DNA of 64,000 bases from Paenibacillus pabuli (lineage in GTDB: Bacteria; Bacillota; Bacilli; Paenibacillales; Paenibacillaceae). Below the pieces are notes generated by a model. It did not search any database. It saw nothing but the letters and a program-made list of their open reading frames with translations, and was not told where the DNA came from. The position numbers and the translations under genes were made by a program. Below are positions 25,424-33,768 of this stretch, piece by piece (positions within the stretch are counted from its first letter, which is position 1; the number at the start of each line of letters is the position of its first letter). Location: assembly GCF_039831995.1 (NCBI RefSeq), contig NZ_JBDOIO010000003.1, forward strand, positions 1,178,001 through 1,242,000, in the 5' to 3' direction.

Positions 25424-26419
25424 CTATGCACTTGTGATGAAACGGACGGATTGACGTTCCACACATTGAATATCCAAGGTAAATACTGGCTTAACCTGCT
25501 CCCCGTTCAATATTTGGATGAGCAAATGTCCGGCAAGCAATCCGGCATCTGTCTTGGGCTGTCGAAACGTTGTTAGCGGGGGAGAAACATATTGTGATAT
25601 ATGGATATCGTCGAATCCAACGACAGATACTTGCTCCGGCACTGAAATGTGATACTCCCGAAATGCTTCCAGACCACCGATTGCCATGTCATCATTTGCA
25701 AAAAACACAGCCGAGGGAAGACCACTCTCCATCAGCATCTTGGCAGCATGATAACCACTCTCTTTACAGAATTCTCCACTTAGTCTCCACTCGCTTTTTT
25801 CTTCGATGCCGGCTTCGTCCAACGCTCTCAAAAAACCTTCATAACGAAGAAGATTACAATCCGAACTGAATGGTCCATTAATGTAAGCGATAGTACGATG
25901 TCCTTGATCGATCAGATATTTTGTTGCCAAATAGCCCCCTTGCTCATCATCCATTCGTACATTTACGATATGTTCATTCTTCAGCTCCCGATCCATAACC
26001 ACGATTGGAAATTCCTTGGATGCAGCTTCCCTGAGCAATTTATCCGGAATATCCTGCGCGATCACAATGGCTCCGTCTATTCTTTTTTCCCGAATATATC
26101 TGTTGGCCGTAGATTTCTCTCCGCCCATCGAACTGCATACAATCAGATCGTAACCATGACTCTTAATGGCTGATTCGATGCCTGGTACGAGATCGGAGAA
26201 ATACGGACTGGACATATCGTGAACCATCACGCCGATGGTTTGTGTATTTTTACGTTTTAATTCCGAAGCAGGTCCATGCTTCACGTAATTGAGCTGGCTA
26301 GCTGCAGCAAGCACCTTCTGCCTGGTCAGTTCACTAACATTGTCTTTCCCATTAATTACACAGGATACGGTAGAACTGGCCACACCAGCCCTCTTGGCTA
26401 CATCTTTGATGGTTATCAT
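25424..26419 (-). CDS. LacI-family transcriptional regulator
   Basis: About 331 residues. The N-terminal DNA-binding domain is ITIKDVAKRAGVASSTVSCV followed by the hinge; Cys replaces the usual Arg/His after TVS. The rest is a periplasmic-binding-protein-like sensor (TIGVMVHDMSSPYFSDLV, VVGFDDIHISQYVSPPLTT). The longest frame starts with TTG at 26434. GAGGAG lies 7 bases before the ATG at 26419, giving the usual LacI start MITIKD. It stands between the sugar importer unit and the Gfo/Idh dehydrogenase and likely represses one of them. Confidence 0.9.
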   Translation of the reverse strand: MITIKDVAKRAGVASSTVSCVINGKDNVSELTRQKVLAAASQLNYVKHGPASELKRKNTQTIGVMVHDMSSPYFSDLVPGIESAIKSHGYDLIVCSSMGGEKSTANRYIREKRIDGAIVIAQDIPDKLLREAASKEFPIVVMDRELKNEHIVNVRMDDEQGGYLATKYLIDQGHRTIAYINGPFSSDCNLLRYEGFLRALDEAGIEEKSEWRLSGEFCKESGYHAAKMLMESGLPSAVFFANDDMAIGGLEAFREYHISVPEQVSVVGFDDIHISQYVSPPLTTFRQPKTDAGLLAGHLLIQILNGEQVKPVFTLDIQCVERQSVRFITSA

Positions 26420-26594
26420 CATAATACTCCTCAACAGACCATTCTCTTTGATTATTCAACAACGCCATAATAAAAATCATTCACTGCATTTTATCACGCC
26501 ATCTGGCGCATGTCTCCCTCGCCACCTTCCTTTTATAGGGAAAAGTTACTAATTTGTAATTTCTATATGATCAGTACCTATGAAAGTCATCTCA

Positions 26595-27614
26595 TCACAT
26601 TAAGCCTTTAATCCCCTCTTCCAGAATTCCCATCACCGTTATCGTTTCTTCGTCTTTTATAACTTTATCTTTGCCGTGAATGATAGCCTCATATAGATCA
26701 TCGTACACACGGGCATAGTCTCCCTTTTCAGAGACCACCTTCTCTTCATGGTACTCACCTTCTTCATCCAGATAGGTCAGCGTTCCATAATGTTGAGGCA
26801 AATCCACACCAAAATCGGCATGTCCCTTGGGAAGGTAGAATAATTTCAGATGTTCCTCCTGACGATCCTCCGTCTGTTTGACAAACACTCCGCTTTTACC
26901 ATATACAACAAAACTCGGCCGTGGTTTTAAACGGAAAAAGCTCGATTTAACGGATACCTTGAGATTTGAATAATAAAAGTCCAGATCAAAGTAATCATTC
27001 ATTCTGCCAGTACCGAGTAATTGGCGCACATCAGAACGAATCGTGTCCGGTTTTCCGAAATAGGATATGACTTGATCGATCGTGTGCACTCCGTGTCCGT
27101 ATAAGTAACTGCTGTATGGAGAGAAGTGAGTCGTGCCATTCGGAGTCTCGGGGCGATAGTAATCATAGTGCATCTCCACTTCCAGAAGTTCCCCAAGCTT
27201 CCCGGATTCAATGACTTTTTGAGTTGTAAGAAAATCCGAATCATATCTTCTGTTCTGATAACATTGGATAACCAGGTTTTTCTCTTTGGCATATTGAAAG
27301 ATGGATGCCGCTTCCTCTTTTGTTAACATGAACGGCTTCTCGACAAGCACATGTTTGCCATGGTCGAGAGCCATTTTGGCGTAACTATAATGTGATTCCG
27401 TATGCGTACAGATCACAATCAACTGAATCTCTTCATCCTTCATCAGGGTCGAGATATCATTCGTATAGTGAATCCCTGGCACCTTGTCCCAATCCGTCTT
27501 GTCCGGATTCCGGGCGTAGATCGTTTTTACGTTTAAGTGTTTCCGATTCAATGAAAAAGGAAGATGATAACGGTTTGTGCTTTTGCCATTCCCAACATAA
27601 CCGATCGTTAACAT
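26595..27614 (-). CDS. Gfo/Idh/MocA-family oxidoreductase
   Basis: A 339-residue NAD(P)-dependent sugar dehydrogenase-type protein. The N-terminal Rossmann fold starts TIGYVGNGKSTNRYHLPF, in which the usual GxGxxG is altered to GNGKS. The family motif LVEKPFMLT with the catalytic Lys is intact. The C-terminal alpha/beta domain has HFSPYSSYLYGHGVHTIDQVISYFG. The closest types are the YrbE/YvaA-like oxidoreductases. AGGAGG precedes the ATG, and a TATAAT box lies upstream. It is divergent from the RpiR regulator, and two direct repeats lie in the shared intergenic region. Confidence 0.88.
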   Translation of the reverse strand: MLTIGYVGNGKSTNRYHLPFSLNRKHLNVKTIYARNPDKTDWDKVPGIHYTNDISTLMKDEEIQLIVICTHTESHYSYAKMALDHGKHVLVEKPFMLTKEEAASIFQYAKEKNLVIQCYQNRRYDSDFLTTQKVIESGKLGELLEVEMHYDYYRPETPNGTTHFSPYSSYLYGHGVHTIDQVISYFGKPDTIRSDVRQLLGTGRMNDYFDLDFYYSNLKVSVKSSFFRLKPRPSFVVYGKSGVFVKQTEDRQEEHLKLFYLPKGHADFGVDLPQHYGTLTYLDEEGEYHEEKVVSEKGDYARVYDDLYEAIIHGKDKVIKDEETITVMGILEEGIKGLM

Positions 27615-27680
27615 GGTTGTCCCTCCTGCTTTTTTCTTTCATTATAGAAGAGGAACGCTGCGCGTAAAGGTTATCCATGC

Positions 27681-27722
27681 ATTATGGTACATTTGACCAA
27701 AGTTCAGTTATTATGGCACATT
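27681..27722. promoter_or_regulatory. Direct repeats in the Gfo/Idh - RpiR intergenic region
   Basis: ATTATGGTACATT (27681-27693) and ATTATGGCACATT (27710-27722) agree at 12 of 13 positions and start 29 bases apart. They lie between the divergent promoters, a suitable place for binding by the RpiR protein. Confidence 0.5.
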
Positions 27723-27792
27723 AATATTGGGCAAAATGTTCAATTAATCATCGTTTTAACTCAAAAGAATGATAGAATCCGGGGTGAACCGA

Positions 27793-28662
27793 TTGAAACT
27801 GCTGATGCAATTGTCAGAAATGCAGCATTTTACACCTAACGAACAGAGCATTGCATCTTATATTTTGAGTCAGCGGGAACGCATGCTTCACTGCAATATT
27901 CAGGAGCTTGCTCAAGTTACATATACATCGCATTCTGCCATAAACCGTCTAACACGCAAACTCGGGATCACAGGTTACAAGGAATTTATCATCACACTTG
28001 CCCGTGAATTCCAGCAAAGTACCCAGAATGGTTCCAACCATGTTGATGCCAATTATCCATTTGGTGTCGGTGAATCTACTCTTCAGGTGGCTGCAGAGAT
28101 TGCCGATTTGATGAAAGAAACGATCTCAAAAAACGCCGCCATTCTGGACGACGGCCTGCTTACCCAAACGGCACTGCTGCTGAACCAAGCAGATCGAATC
28201 TTCATCTATGCCTTGGGCGATTCGCAGATCCGGGCCAAAAGCTTTCAAAATAAATTGATTAAAATCAACAAGTATGCTGTCATTGCGACGGAACTCTCCG
28301 AGTGGGCGTACCATACCGTTAATGTAACTTCAAGAGACTGCGCCATGTTTCTGACGTATCACGGGAAGTCGTTGAGCTACACGAAGGCGGCACAGCATTT
28401 CAAACGTGAAGGTATTCCGTTTGTTACAATAACTGCAACCACCCAGAGTGAGTTGGCAAAATGGAGTACCTTATGTATACAGGTTGCCAACGATGAGGAG
28501 AAGTTCGCCAAGATTGGCACCATTTCTTCGCAAATTGCCCTGGAATATGTGTTAAACGTGTTATTCTCCTGCATTTACAATCTGGACTATGCCAAGAATA
28601 AACAAACCGCCACAGAGTCTCTCCAGAAATTTGCCCTGAATGACATGATGAATGATATATAA
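27793..28662 (+). CDS. RpiR/MurR-family regulator with SIS domain
   Basis: About 289 residues. The N-terminal helix-turn-helix (FTPNEQSIASYILSQRE; VTYTSHSAINRLTRKLG) is followed by a SIS phosphosugar-binding domain (TALLLNQADRIFIYALGDS, CAMFLTYHGKS). Such proteins sense phosphosugars. The longest frame starts at an ATG (27769) with no ribosome-binding site. A TTG at 27793 is preceded by GGGGTGA at good spacing and gives MKLLMQLSEMQ, so I prefer it. It is divergent from the Gfo/Idh gene and followed after 35 bases by a MaoC-type gene. Confidence 0.85.
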   Translation: MKLLMQLSEMQHFTPNEQSIASYILSQRERMLHCNIQELAQVTYTSHSAINRLTRKLGITGYKEFIITLAREFQQSTQNGSNHVDANYPFGVGESTLQVAAEIADLMKETISKNAAILDDGLLTQTALLLNQADRIFIYALGDSQIRAKSFQNKLIKINKYAVIATELSEWAYHTVNVTSRDCAMFLTYHGKSLSYTKAAQHFKREGIPFVTITATTQSELAKWSTLCIQVANDEEKFAKIGTISSQIALEYVLNVLFSCIYNLDYAKNKQTATESLQKFALNDMMNDI

Positions 28663-28697
28663 GTAACTAAACATACGTAGAGAACGAGGTGCCCACA

Positions 28698-29123
28698 TTG
28701 AAATTCAGTGAATTTGTCGTAGGTCAACGCTACGAAACCAAATCTATTAAACTGTCCAAGACCGATATTGTGGAATTTGCAAAAATATATGATCCGCAGT
28801 ACATGCATTTGGATGAGGAAAAGGCCAAAAAAGGACGATTCGGCAGCCTGATTGCTTCCGGCATGCAGACGATGAACATCTCCTTCAAACTTTGGATTGA
28901 AGTGGGCGTTTACGGAGAGGATGTTGTTGCAGGTACGGGGATGAATCATATCCTGTTCATCAAGCCTGTATTTCCGGATGATGAGCTGCGAGTAGTCGCG
29001 GAAGTGATTGAACTGCTCCCAAGACGACGAGGCAATGGCGTTGTTACCGTGCAGCTCACGACCTATAATCAAAATCATCAAAAAGTATTTCAGGCCGAAT
29101 TAAGCGCATTGATTGATAATTGA
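28698..29123 (+). CDS. MaoC-like hot-dog hydratase
   Basis: About 141 residues of a single hot-dog domain. The (R)-hydratase motif is visible as FAKIYDPQYMHLDEEKAK with the catalytic Asp and His, then FGSLIASGMQTM. These enzymes hydrate 2-enoyl thioesters; the role in this sugar region is not obvious. A GTG at 28689 opens the longest frame, but GAGGTG is correctly spaced for the TTG at 28698 (MKFSEFVVGQRY), the usual family start. It follows the RpiR gene closely and shares a terminator, so both may be cotranscribed. Confidence 0.85.
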   Translation: MKFSEFVVGQRYETKSIKLSKTDIVEFAKIYDPQYMHLDEEKAKKGRFGSLIASGMQTMNISFKLWIEVGVYGEDVVAGTGMNHILFIKPVFPDDELRVVAEVIELLPRRRGNGVVTVQLTTYNQNHQKVFQAELSALIDN

Positions 29124-29186
29124 GTCAAGACAAGTTCAACCTGTTTCGCAAGGAGTATCGAAAAATGGCTACTTCATGAAATGATA

Positions 29187-29232
29187 AAAAGGAGCAGTAA
29201 TACACCATCCCTGTATTACTGCTCCTTTTCTT
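29187..29232. terminator. Strong bidirectional terminator
   Basis: Perfect 18-bp stem (29187-29204 with 29212-29229) with a 7-base loop and T-rich flanks on both strands. It serves the MaoC gene and can also serve the converging GH2 gene. Confidence 0.88.
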
Positions 29233-29319
29233 TGTTTGCACTCGCAACCGGTTGACACCTTACGTAACCTCATGATCCATATTACATCTTCGTTAATTTC
29301 GGAATTCCAATACCGCAAT

Positions 29320-31086
29320 TTAGCTTAGATTGATTTTACGAATGACATCCAAAGGCACTTTCGGATCACGCTCTTCATTTAACAAGCCATTAACCTCCTG
29401 CTGCACATCCGTGAGCTGAGTATAACAATAACCCGAGATGTAGGGGACCGCTTTGATTGCACCCGTAATTGAACGAAAACGTGCAATGAAGGCTTCAACC
29501 GAATCCACCTGATTACCGTATCCCCATCCCTTGTCTGATTGGAAAGCTATGCCGCCAAACTCACTAATGATAATGGGCTGGCCCTTGTAATGGTGTCCTT
29601 CGGCATACGCATACTTCCATTGATTGAAGGAGATCTGATTGTTTACGATCCGTTCCTTATCCTGATATTGCTGCTCAAACACCTCGCCCGCCTCCACATA
29701 ATCATGAAGTGTAAGAATATCCGAAATGGTATGTTCCCAGCCATCATTTGTCACAACCGGACGATAAGGATCAATTGTTTTGGTCAGATGATAGATGGTC
29801 TGCGTGAACTGCTGCTGTCTAACATCATGGGCAATGGCTGGAATTCCCCATGATTCATTGAACGGAACCCAGGTAATTACGCTTGGATGGTTGTATTGTT
29901 GCGGCACAATCTCCAGCCATTCCTTCGTGAATCGGGTAACCGCCTCGTCATTAAACTCGAACGTCGACGCCATCTCAGACCAGACCAGCATTCCTTTTAC
30001 ATCACACCAATACAAAAAGCGGGGATCTTCCAGTTTCATATGTTTACGGAGACCGTTGTATCCCATCTCAGTTATTCGATCAATATCCAAAATCAAGGCT
30101 TCCTCTGAAGGCGCGGTCAGGTGGCTTTCCGGCCAATAGCCTTGATCCAAAATCAGTCGTTGATAGAGCGGACCATTATTCAATTGAATTTGCCCGTTCT
30201 CAATCGATATTTTTCGCATGCCGAAATAGGATTGTACACGGTCGATTTCCTGCTCATGTTCATACATAACGAACTCAATGTCATATAGGTTTGGTGATCC
30301 CGGAGCCCAGAGCAGCTGCTTCCATGGACCTCCAGCCTCGTGCCGCACATCAATCTCAAGTGTGGCCCATGGTCTGTCAGGTGACAGGCTGACCGTTTGT
30401 ACATGCTGGCCTTTCAGCTCGATCTGTGTCTCTATACGCAAATGGTTTTTGCCTTCGATTCCGCTCAGTTGAAAATCCAAACGGATCATATGCCGGTCAA
30501 TATCAGGCGTCATCTTGACTGAATCGATTCTTGTGTCATGAACAAATTCAATCCAGACACCTTTCCATATTCCGGTACTCTGTACATAGAAACATTCAAA
30601 GTTCTGATCCACCCAGCGCTGTTTTCCCCTAGGCTGTGCACAGCTCTGACTATCTTCCACTTCGAGTATGATACTGTTCTCCGCACCGTAATGGATGTAT
30701 GGCGTGATGTCGAAGGAAAATGCAGCATAAGCTCCCTCATGTTCACCCGCAACCGTTCCGTTTACCCAGCATTTTGCGTGATAATCCACCCCTTGAAAGT
30801 GTAGAATCGTTCTTTTGCCTTGTGCCTCAGCAGGGATTGTCACCTGTTTGCGATACCAGACCCGCGGATGAAATGTTTCGTCGCCAATGCCGCTTGCTTT
30901 GGTTTCGTATGTGAAAGGAACCTGGATGGTGAGCCCTTTCGGGAATTGAGCCTGGTCATACCAACGCTCTTTTACACCCTCTTCTTTGTCGTCAAAGCTA
31001 AAATCCCACTCTCCGTTTAAGTCCAGCCATTGTTTGCGAACAAATTGCGGTCTCGGATAATCTTTGATATACGATTTCGTTGTCAT
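29320..31086 (-). CDS. Glycoside hydrolase family 2 protein
   Basis: A 588-residue cytosolic GH2 enzyme (no signal peptide). Order: N-terminal sugar-binding jelly-roll (LNGEWDFSFDD, FQGVDYHAKCWVNG), immunoglobulin-like domain, and TIM barrel. The acid/base Glu is in VPFNESWG and the nucleophile Glu in IIISEFGGIAF. It is shorter than LacZ-type beta-galactosidases and resembles the compact beta-galactosidase/beta-glucuronidase branch. The GTG at 31107 opens the longest frame; GGAGAG is well spaced for the ATG at 31086. A perfect sigma-A promoter with overlapping cre lies upstream. It probably cleaves the oligosaccharide brought in by the neighbouring importer. Confidence 0.9.
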   Translation of the reverse strand: MTTKSYIKDYPRPQFVRKQWLDLNGEWDFSFDDKEEGVKERWYDQAQFPKGLTIQVPFTYETKASGIGDETFHPRVWYRKQVTIPAEAQGKRTILHFQGVDYHAKCWVNGTVAGEHEGAYAAFSFDITPYIHYGAENSIILEVEDSQSCAQPRGKQRWVDQNFECFYVQSTGIWKGVWIEFVHDTRIDSVKMTPDIDRHMIRLDFQLSGIEGKNHLRIETQIELKGQHVQTVSLSPDRPWATLEIDVRHEAGGPWKQLLWAPGSPNLYDIEFVMYEHEQEIDRVQSYFGMRKISIENGQIQLNNGPLYQRLILDQGYWPESHLTAPSEEALILDIDRITEMGYNGLRKHMKLEDPRFLYWCDVKGMLVWSEMASTFEFNDEAVTRFTKEWLEIVPQQYNHPSVITWVPFNESWGIPAIAHDVRQQQFTQTIYHLTKTIDPYRPVVTNDGWEHTISDILTLHDYVEAGEVFEQQYQDKERIVNNQISFNQWKYAYAEGHHYKGQPIIISEFGGIAFQSDKGWGYGNQVDSVEAFIARFRSITGAIKAVPYISGYCYTQLTDVQQEVNGLLNEERDPKVPLDVIRKINLS

Positions 31087-31181
31087 TTGTTTCTCTCCGA
31101 TCTTCACATAGTGGGTATAATTATTACAATAAAAATAAATGATTCAAGCATTAGTTACAATTATGTTGTATTTATACCGGA

Positions 31182-31219
31182 ATTATAGCGAGACCACTCC
31201 CTTATGTCAACGCTTTCAA
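31182..31219 (-). promoter_or_regulatory. Perfect sigma-A promoter with overlapping cre (GH2 gene)
   Basis: Minus-strand TTGACA (31205-31210), 17-base spacer, TATAAT (31182-31187): both hexamers match consensus. The 15-mer TTGAAAGCGTTGACA (31205-31219, minus) fits cre consensus WTGNAANCGNWNNCW fully and contains the -35 box, so CcpA binding would block RNA polymerase. Confidence 0.85.
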
Positions 31220-31241
31220 ATTGATTTCTATCTATTTTTGC

Positions 31242-31284
31242 ATTAAAAAAGCATTAGATACCGTTTATATGTATCTAATGCTTT
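31242..31284 (-). terminator. Terminator downstream of the DEAD-box helicase
   Basis: Perfect 14-bp stem (31248-31261 with 31271-31284), with six T on the minus strand. Confidence 0.8.
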
Positions 31285-31296
31285 CGTTTACTATTT

Positions 31297-31347
31297 CACG
31301 CCAATCGCCAAAAATCATTGCTGCAATGATCTTCGGCGATTGGCGTG
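31297..31347. repeat. Composite 51-bp two-tier palindrome
   Basis: Outer arms CACGCCAATCGCC (31297-31309) and GGCGATTGGCGTG (31335-31347) are perfectly complementary. Inside, ATCATTG (31314-31320) and CAATGAT (31324-31330) pair again around CTG. Two 4-base asymmetric bulges (AAAA / CTTC) separate the tiers. No T-run follows, so it is not an ordinary terminator. Confidence 0.75.
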
Positions 31348-31401
31348 TCTACCATGATGAAGTTAGACTCCTAGGAGCTGATATTACGATTCAATCATTT
31401 G

Positions 31402-32748
31402 TTAAACGTTACTCAACTTGCTGTTGTTTGTTCTAGTCTTTGTTGTTCTTGCGTTCGTTTTATTACTATGGTTTGTTTTCCCCGCCTTGGTAAACCACTC
31501 GGACTTGGGTTTGCGCGCCGGGTTCGTCTTCGTCTTTGCCGGTTTATTGGTCATGGAATTGTTGGCTGCTGCCTTCGATCCCTTATTGTTTTTTACAAAC
31601 ACAGGAGCACTCGTCATCGGATAAGGATGATCTTTTACTTCCGGAATGCTCTTCTTGATCACCTTCTCAATATCCTTGAGGAACGGCATTTCTTCCTTAT
31701 CGCAAAAAGAGATTGCCATACCACTATGCCCTGCTCTACCCGTACGACCAATTCGATGTACATAGGTTTCCGGAATATTAGGCAGGTTAAAGTTGATTAC
31801 ATGAGAGAGCTCTTCAACGTCAATTCCTCTTGCCGCAATATCTGTCGCTACCAGCACTCGTGTGACTCCGCTTTTGAAATTGTTCAGCGCTTTTTGTCGA
31901 TCATTTTGAGACTTATCGCCATGAATAGCTTGAGCAGTAACATTTACCTTCGACAACTCACGTGTAACACGGTCAGCACCGCGCTTCGTGCGGGTAAACA
32001 CCAATGCCGAAACAATAGATTTATCCTGCAAAATATGATTTAACATATGTTGTTTCTTACCGTTCTCCAACAAATACACAGACTGTTCAATTCGGTCTAC
32101 CGTGGAAGACACTGGCGTAATTTCAACTTTCACAGGATCAGTCAGTAACGTTTTGACCATTTTTGTAATTTCCGGAGGCATCGTAGCTGAGAAGAAAAGG
32201 GTTTGTTTCTTACTCGGCATCTTGGAGATGATTCTCTTCACATCATGAATAAAGCCCATATCCAGCATCCGGTCAGCTTCATCCAGGACCAAAATTTCAA
32301 TGTATTTCAAATCAATCCGTTTTTGGTTAACCAGATCCATCAATCTGCCTGGCGTTGCGATAATAATATCTGTACCTTGGCTCAGCGCTCGCTCTTGCAC
32401 CTTCTGTGAAACACCACCAACGATAGCAGCGCAGCGAATATCCGTGTATCGGCTGTACGTCTTAATGTTATCCGCAATCTGGATAGCCAGCTCTCTAGTT
32501 GGACTCAGAATCAAGGAACGAATACGGCGTCCTGGTCTGGGACCACTAGGCTTTTCGCTTAATAATTGAATGATGGGCACCGAAAATGCCGCCGTCTTCC
32601 CTGTACCTGTTTGCGCACAGCCAAGCAAGTCTCTGCCTGCCAATACGGCTGGAATCGCTTGTTCCTGAATAGGTGTAGGGGTCGTATAGTTCGCTTTGTT
32701 CAAACCTTCTAAGATTGGGGGAATAATATTCAAGTCTTTAAAGTTCAT
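31402..32748 (-). CDS. DEAD-box ATP-dependent RNA helicase (RhlE/CshA-like)
   Basis: A 448-residue RNA helicase. All core motifs are present: Q motif (PTPIQEQAIP), Walker A AQTGTGKTAAF, PTRELAIQ, DEAD in VLDEADRMLD, SAT in FFSATMPPE, and HRIGRTGRAG. Two RecA domains span residues 1-370. The C-terminal 75 residues are a basic, Asn/Lys/Thr-rich tail (KPAKTKTNPARKPKSEW), a non-specific RNA-binding extension typical of RhlE-type proteins. It unwinds short RNA duplexes in ribosome assembly, mRNA decay or cold adaptation. Monocistronic; two hairpins lie downstream. Confidence 0.93.
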   Translation of the reverse strand: MNFKDLNIIPPILEGLNKANYTTPTPIQEQAIPAVLAGRDLLGCAQTGTGKTAAFSVPIIQLLSEKPSGPRPGRRIRSLILSPTRELAIQIADNIKTYSRYTDIRCAAIVGGVSQKVQERALSQGTDIIIATPGRLMDLVNQKRIDLKYIEILVLDEADRMLDMGFIHDVKRIISKMPSKKQTLFFSATMPPEITKMVKTLLTDPVKVEITPVSSTVDRIEQSVYLLENGKKQHMLNHILQDKSIVSALVFTRTKRGADRVTRELSKVNVTAQAIHGDKSQNDRQKALNNFKSGVTRVLVATDIAARGIDVEELSHVINFNLPNIPETYVHRIGRTGRAGHSGMAISFCDKEEMPFLKDIEKVIKKSIPEVKDHPYPMTSAPVFVKNNKGSKAAANNSMTNKPAKTKTNPARKPKSEWFTKAGKTNHSNKTNARTTKTRTNNSKLSNV

Positions 32749-32858
32749 TGAGTCTCCTTCATTACGTCCATATATTATTAGATGTATCTTGTTTTATCAC
32801 GTAACGAATAAGGATACCATTAAAAAGGCGATCTGTATATTATCTTTTAATCCCAATG

Positions 32859-33173
32859 TCAGCTCACCAGTTTTAACCCAACCGCGGATCCCAGCACCAT
32901 GGCAATAAACAAAATCCGCAATGCGTTTCGGGATTCTCCATAGAAAATCATGCCAAGAATCGCTCCTCCGGAAGCACCTATTCCTGTCCAAACAGCATAA
33001 GCCGTCCCCATGGGCAGCGTTTTCATGGCCAGAGACAGCAGCCAGAAGCTCAACCCAAAACCTGCAACTAATAGCAGAATAGATATCCAATTACGGTCCT
33101 TGTTCCATTTATTAATCATCAATACACCCAGCATCTCGAATAGGCCTGCCATAATAAGAAATACCCAATTCAT
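32859..33173 (-). CDS. ykkD: SMR-family guanidinium exporter subunit YkkD
   Basis: A 104-residue four-helix small multidrug resistance protein. The essential membrane Glu is in [10 protein letters not shown] (residue about 13), and [14 protein letters not shown] is the SMR helix-3 signature. It closely resembles B. subtilis YkkD from memory. The ATG lies inside the stop of ykkC (ATGA), so the two are translationally coupled and probably form an antiparallel heterodimer. The guanidine-I riboswitch upstream of ykkC makes guanidinium export the likely function. The longer frame to 33500 is an artefact of reading into ykkC. Confidence 0.9.
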   Translation of the reverse strand: MNWVFLIMAGLFEMLGVLMINKWNKDRNWISILLLVAGFGLSFWLLSLAMKTLPMGTAYAVWTGIGASGGAILGMIFYGESRNALRILFIAMVLGSAVGLKLVS

Positions 33174-33511
33174 GAATGATGCGCCTCCTTCGTTTTCTGC
33201 TTGCTTACCATTTTCAGTCCGATTACACCGAGCAGTAACACACCAATGAGTATCATTTTCCCAGCCTGGACAGCAGCACCGAATAACAGGATCTCTGCCA
33301 GCACCGTGCCAGCCGTTCCCAATCCGACAAATACCGCATATACCGTTCCGACATCGAGTGTACGGGAAGCCGCAATCATCAAGGAAAAGCTGACGGCAAT
33401 GGCGATCACCGTTGCTCCCCATTCCAACAGACCACTCGCATGCTTTAAGCCAATCACCCAACCCACCTCGAAAAGGGCTGCAATAATAACAGACAACCAT
33501 GTTTTGTTCAT
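33170..33511 (-). CDS. ykkC: SMR-family guanidinium exporter subunit YkkC
   Basis: A 113-residue four-helix SMR protein. The membrane Glu is in [16 protein letters not shown], and helix 3 has [20 protein letters not shown], a good match to B. subtilis YkkC. The true start is the ATG at 33511 with AAGGAG 10 bases upstream; the longer frame to 33649 runs into the riboswitch. The mRNA leader is a guanidine-I riboswitch, so expression is switched on by guanidinium, the presumed substrate. It overlaps ykkD by 4 bases. Residues after 105 ([10 protein letters not shown]) are cytosolic. Confidence 0.92.
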   Translation of the reverse strand: MNKTWLSVIIAALFEVGWVIGLKHASGLLEWGATVIAIAVSFSLMIAASRTLDVGTVYAVFVGLGTAGTVLAEILLFGAAVQAGKMILIGVLLLGVIGLKMVSKQKTKEAHHS

Positions 33512-33579
33512 TTTTGACCTACTCCTTTTTGGTTCACATTTCATACAACAACGATTAGTATGTGTTTTAGAGAGCAAAT

Positions 33580-33712
33580 AAAAAAAACCCAGGAAACAAA
33601 CTGCATTCAAGCAGTTTATCTCCCAGGCTTTTATCCCTCCGTGGCACAACCATCAGGTTATGAGCTTTCTCTCGGACCAGACCGATCTAATATCGCGGAA
33701 CCCTAGAAAGCA
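33580..33712 (-). promoter_or_regulatory. Guanidine-I (ykkC-type) riboswitch with terminator
   Basis: On the minus strand the conserved ykkC elements appear in order: CUAGGGUUCCG (33696-33706), GGUCCGAGAGAAAG (33665-33678), and ACGGAGGGAUAAAAGCC (33625-33642) running into UGGGAGA. The expression platform is a 17-bp hairpin (33588-33604 with 33611-33627), fully paired with four G-U pairs, followed by T8. Its 5' arm shares the GCCUGGGAGA bases with the aptamer, so guanidine binding and termination exclude each other: a transcriptional on-switch for ykkCD. Confidence 0.92.
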
Positions 33713-33768
33713 TGTCGTATGATTTTATGTTTCCTATTATACACACTTCTCCTCTGGCGGCAAGCCCT

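Noticed and set aside
26497..26508. CGCCATCTGGCG dyad upstream of the LacI-type gene as a LacI operator
   Set aside because: Only a 5-bp half-site with an imperfect centre, and it lies about 80 bases upstream; no second copy was found.
31399..32043. 214-residue plus-strand frame opposite the DEAD-box helicase
   Set aside because: It is antisense to an intact helicase with all motifs, has no ribosome-binding site and no protein-like domain.
32859..33500. 213-residue fused frame across the two SMR genes
   Set aside because: Only the last 104 residues are protein-like (YkkD); the upstream part is ykkC read in the wrong frame.
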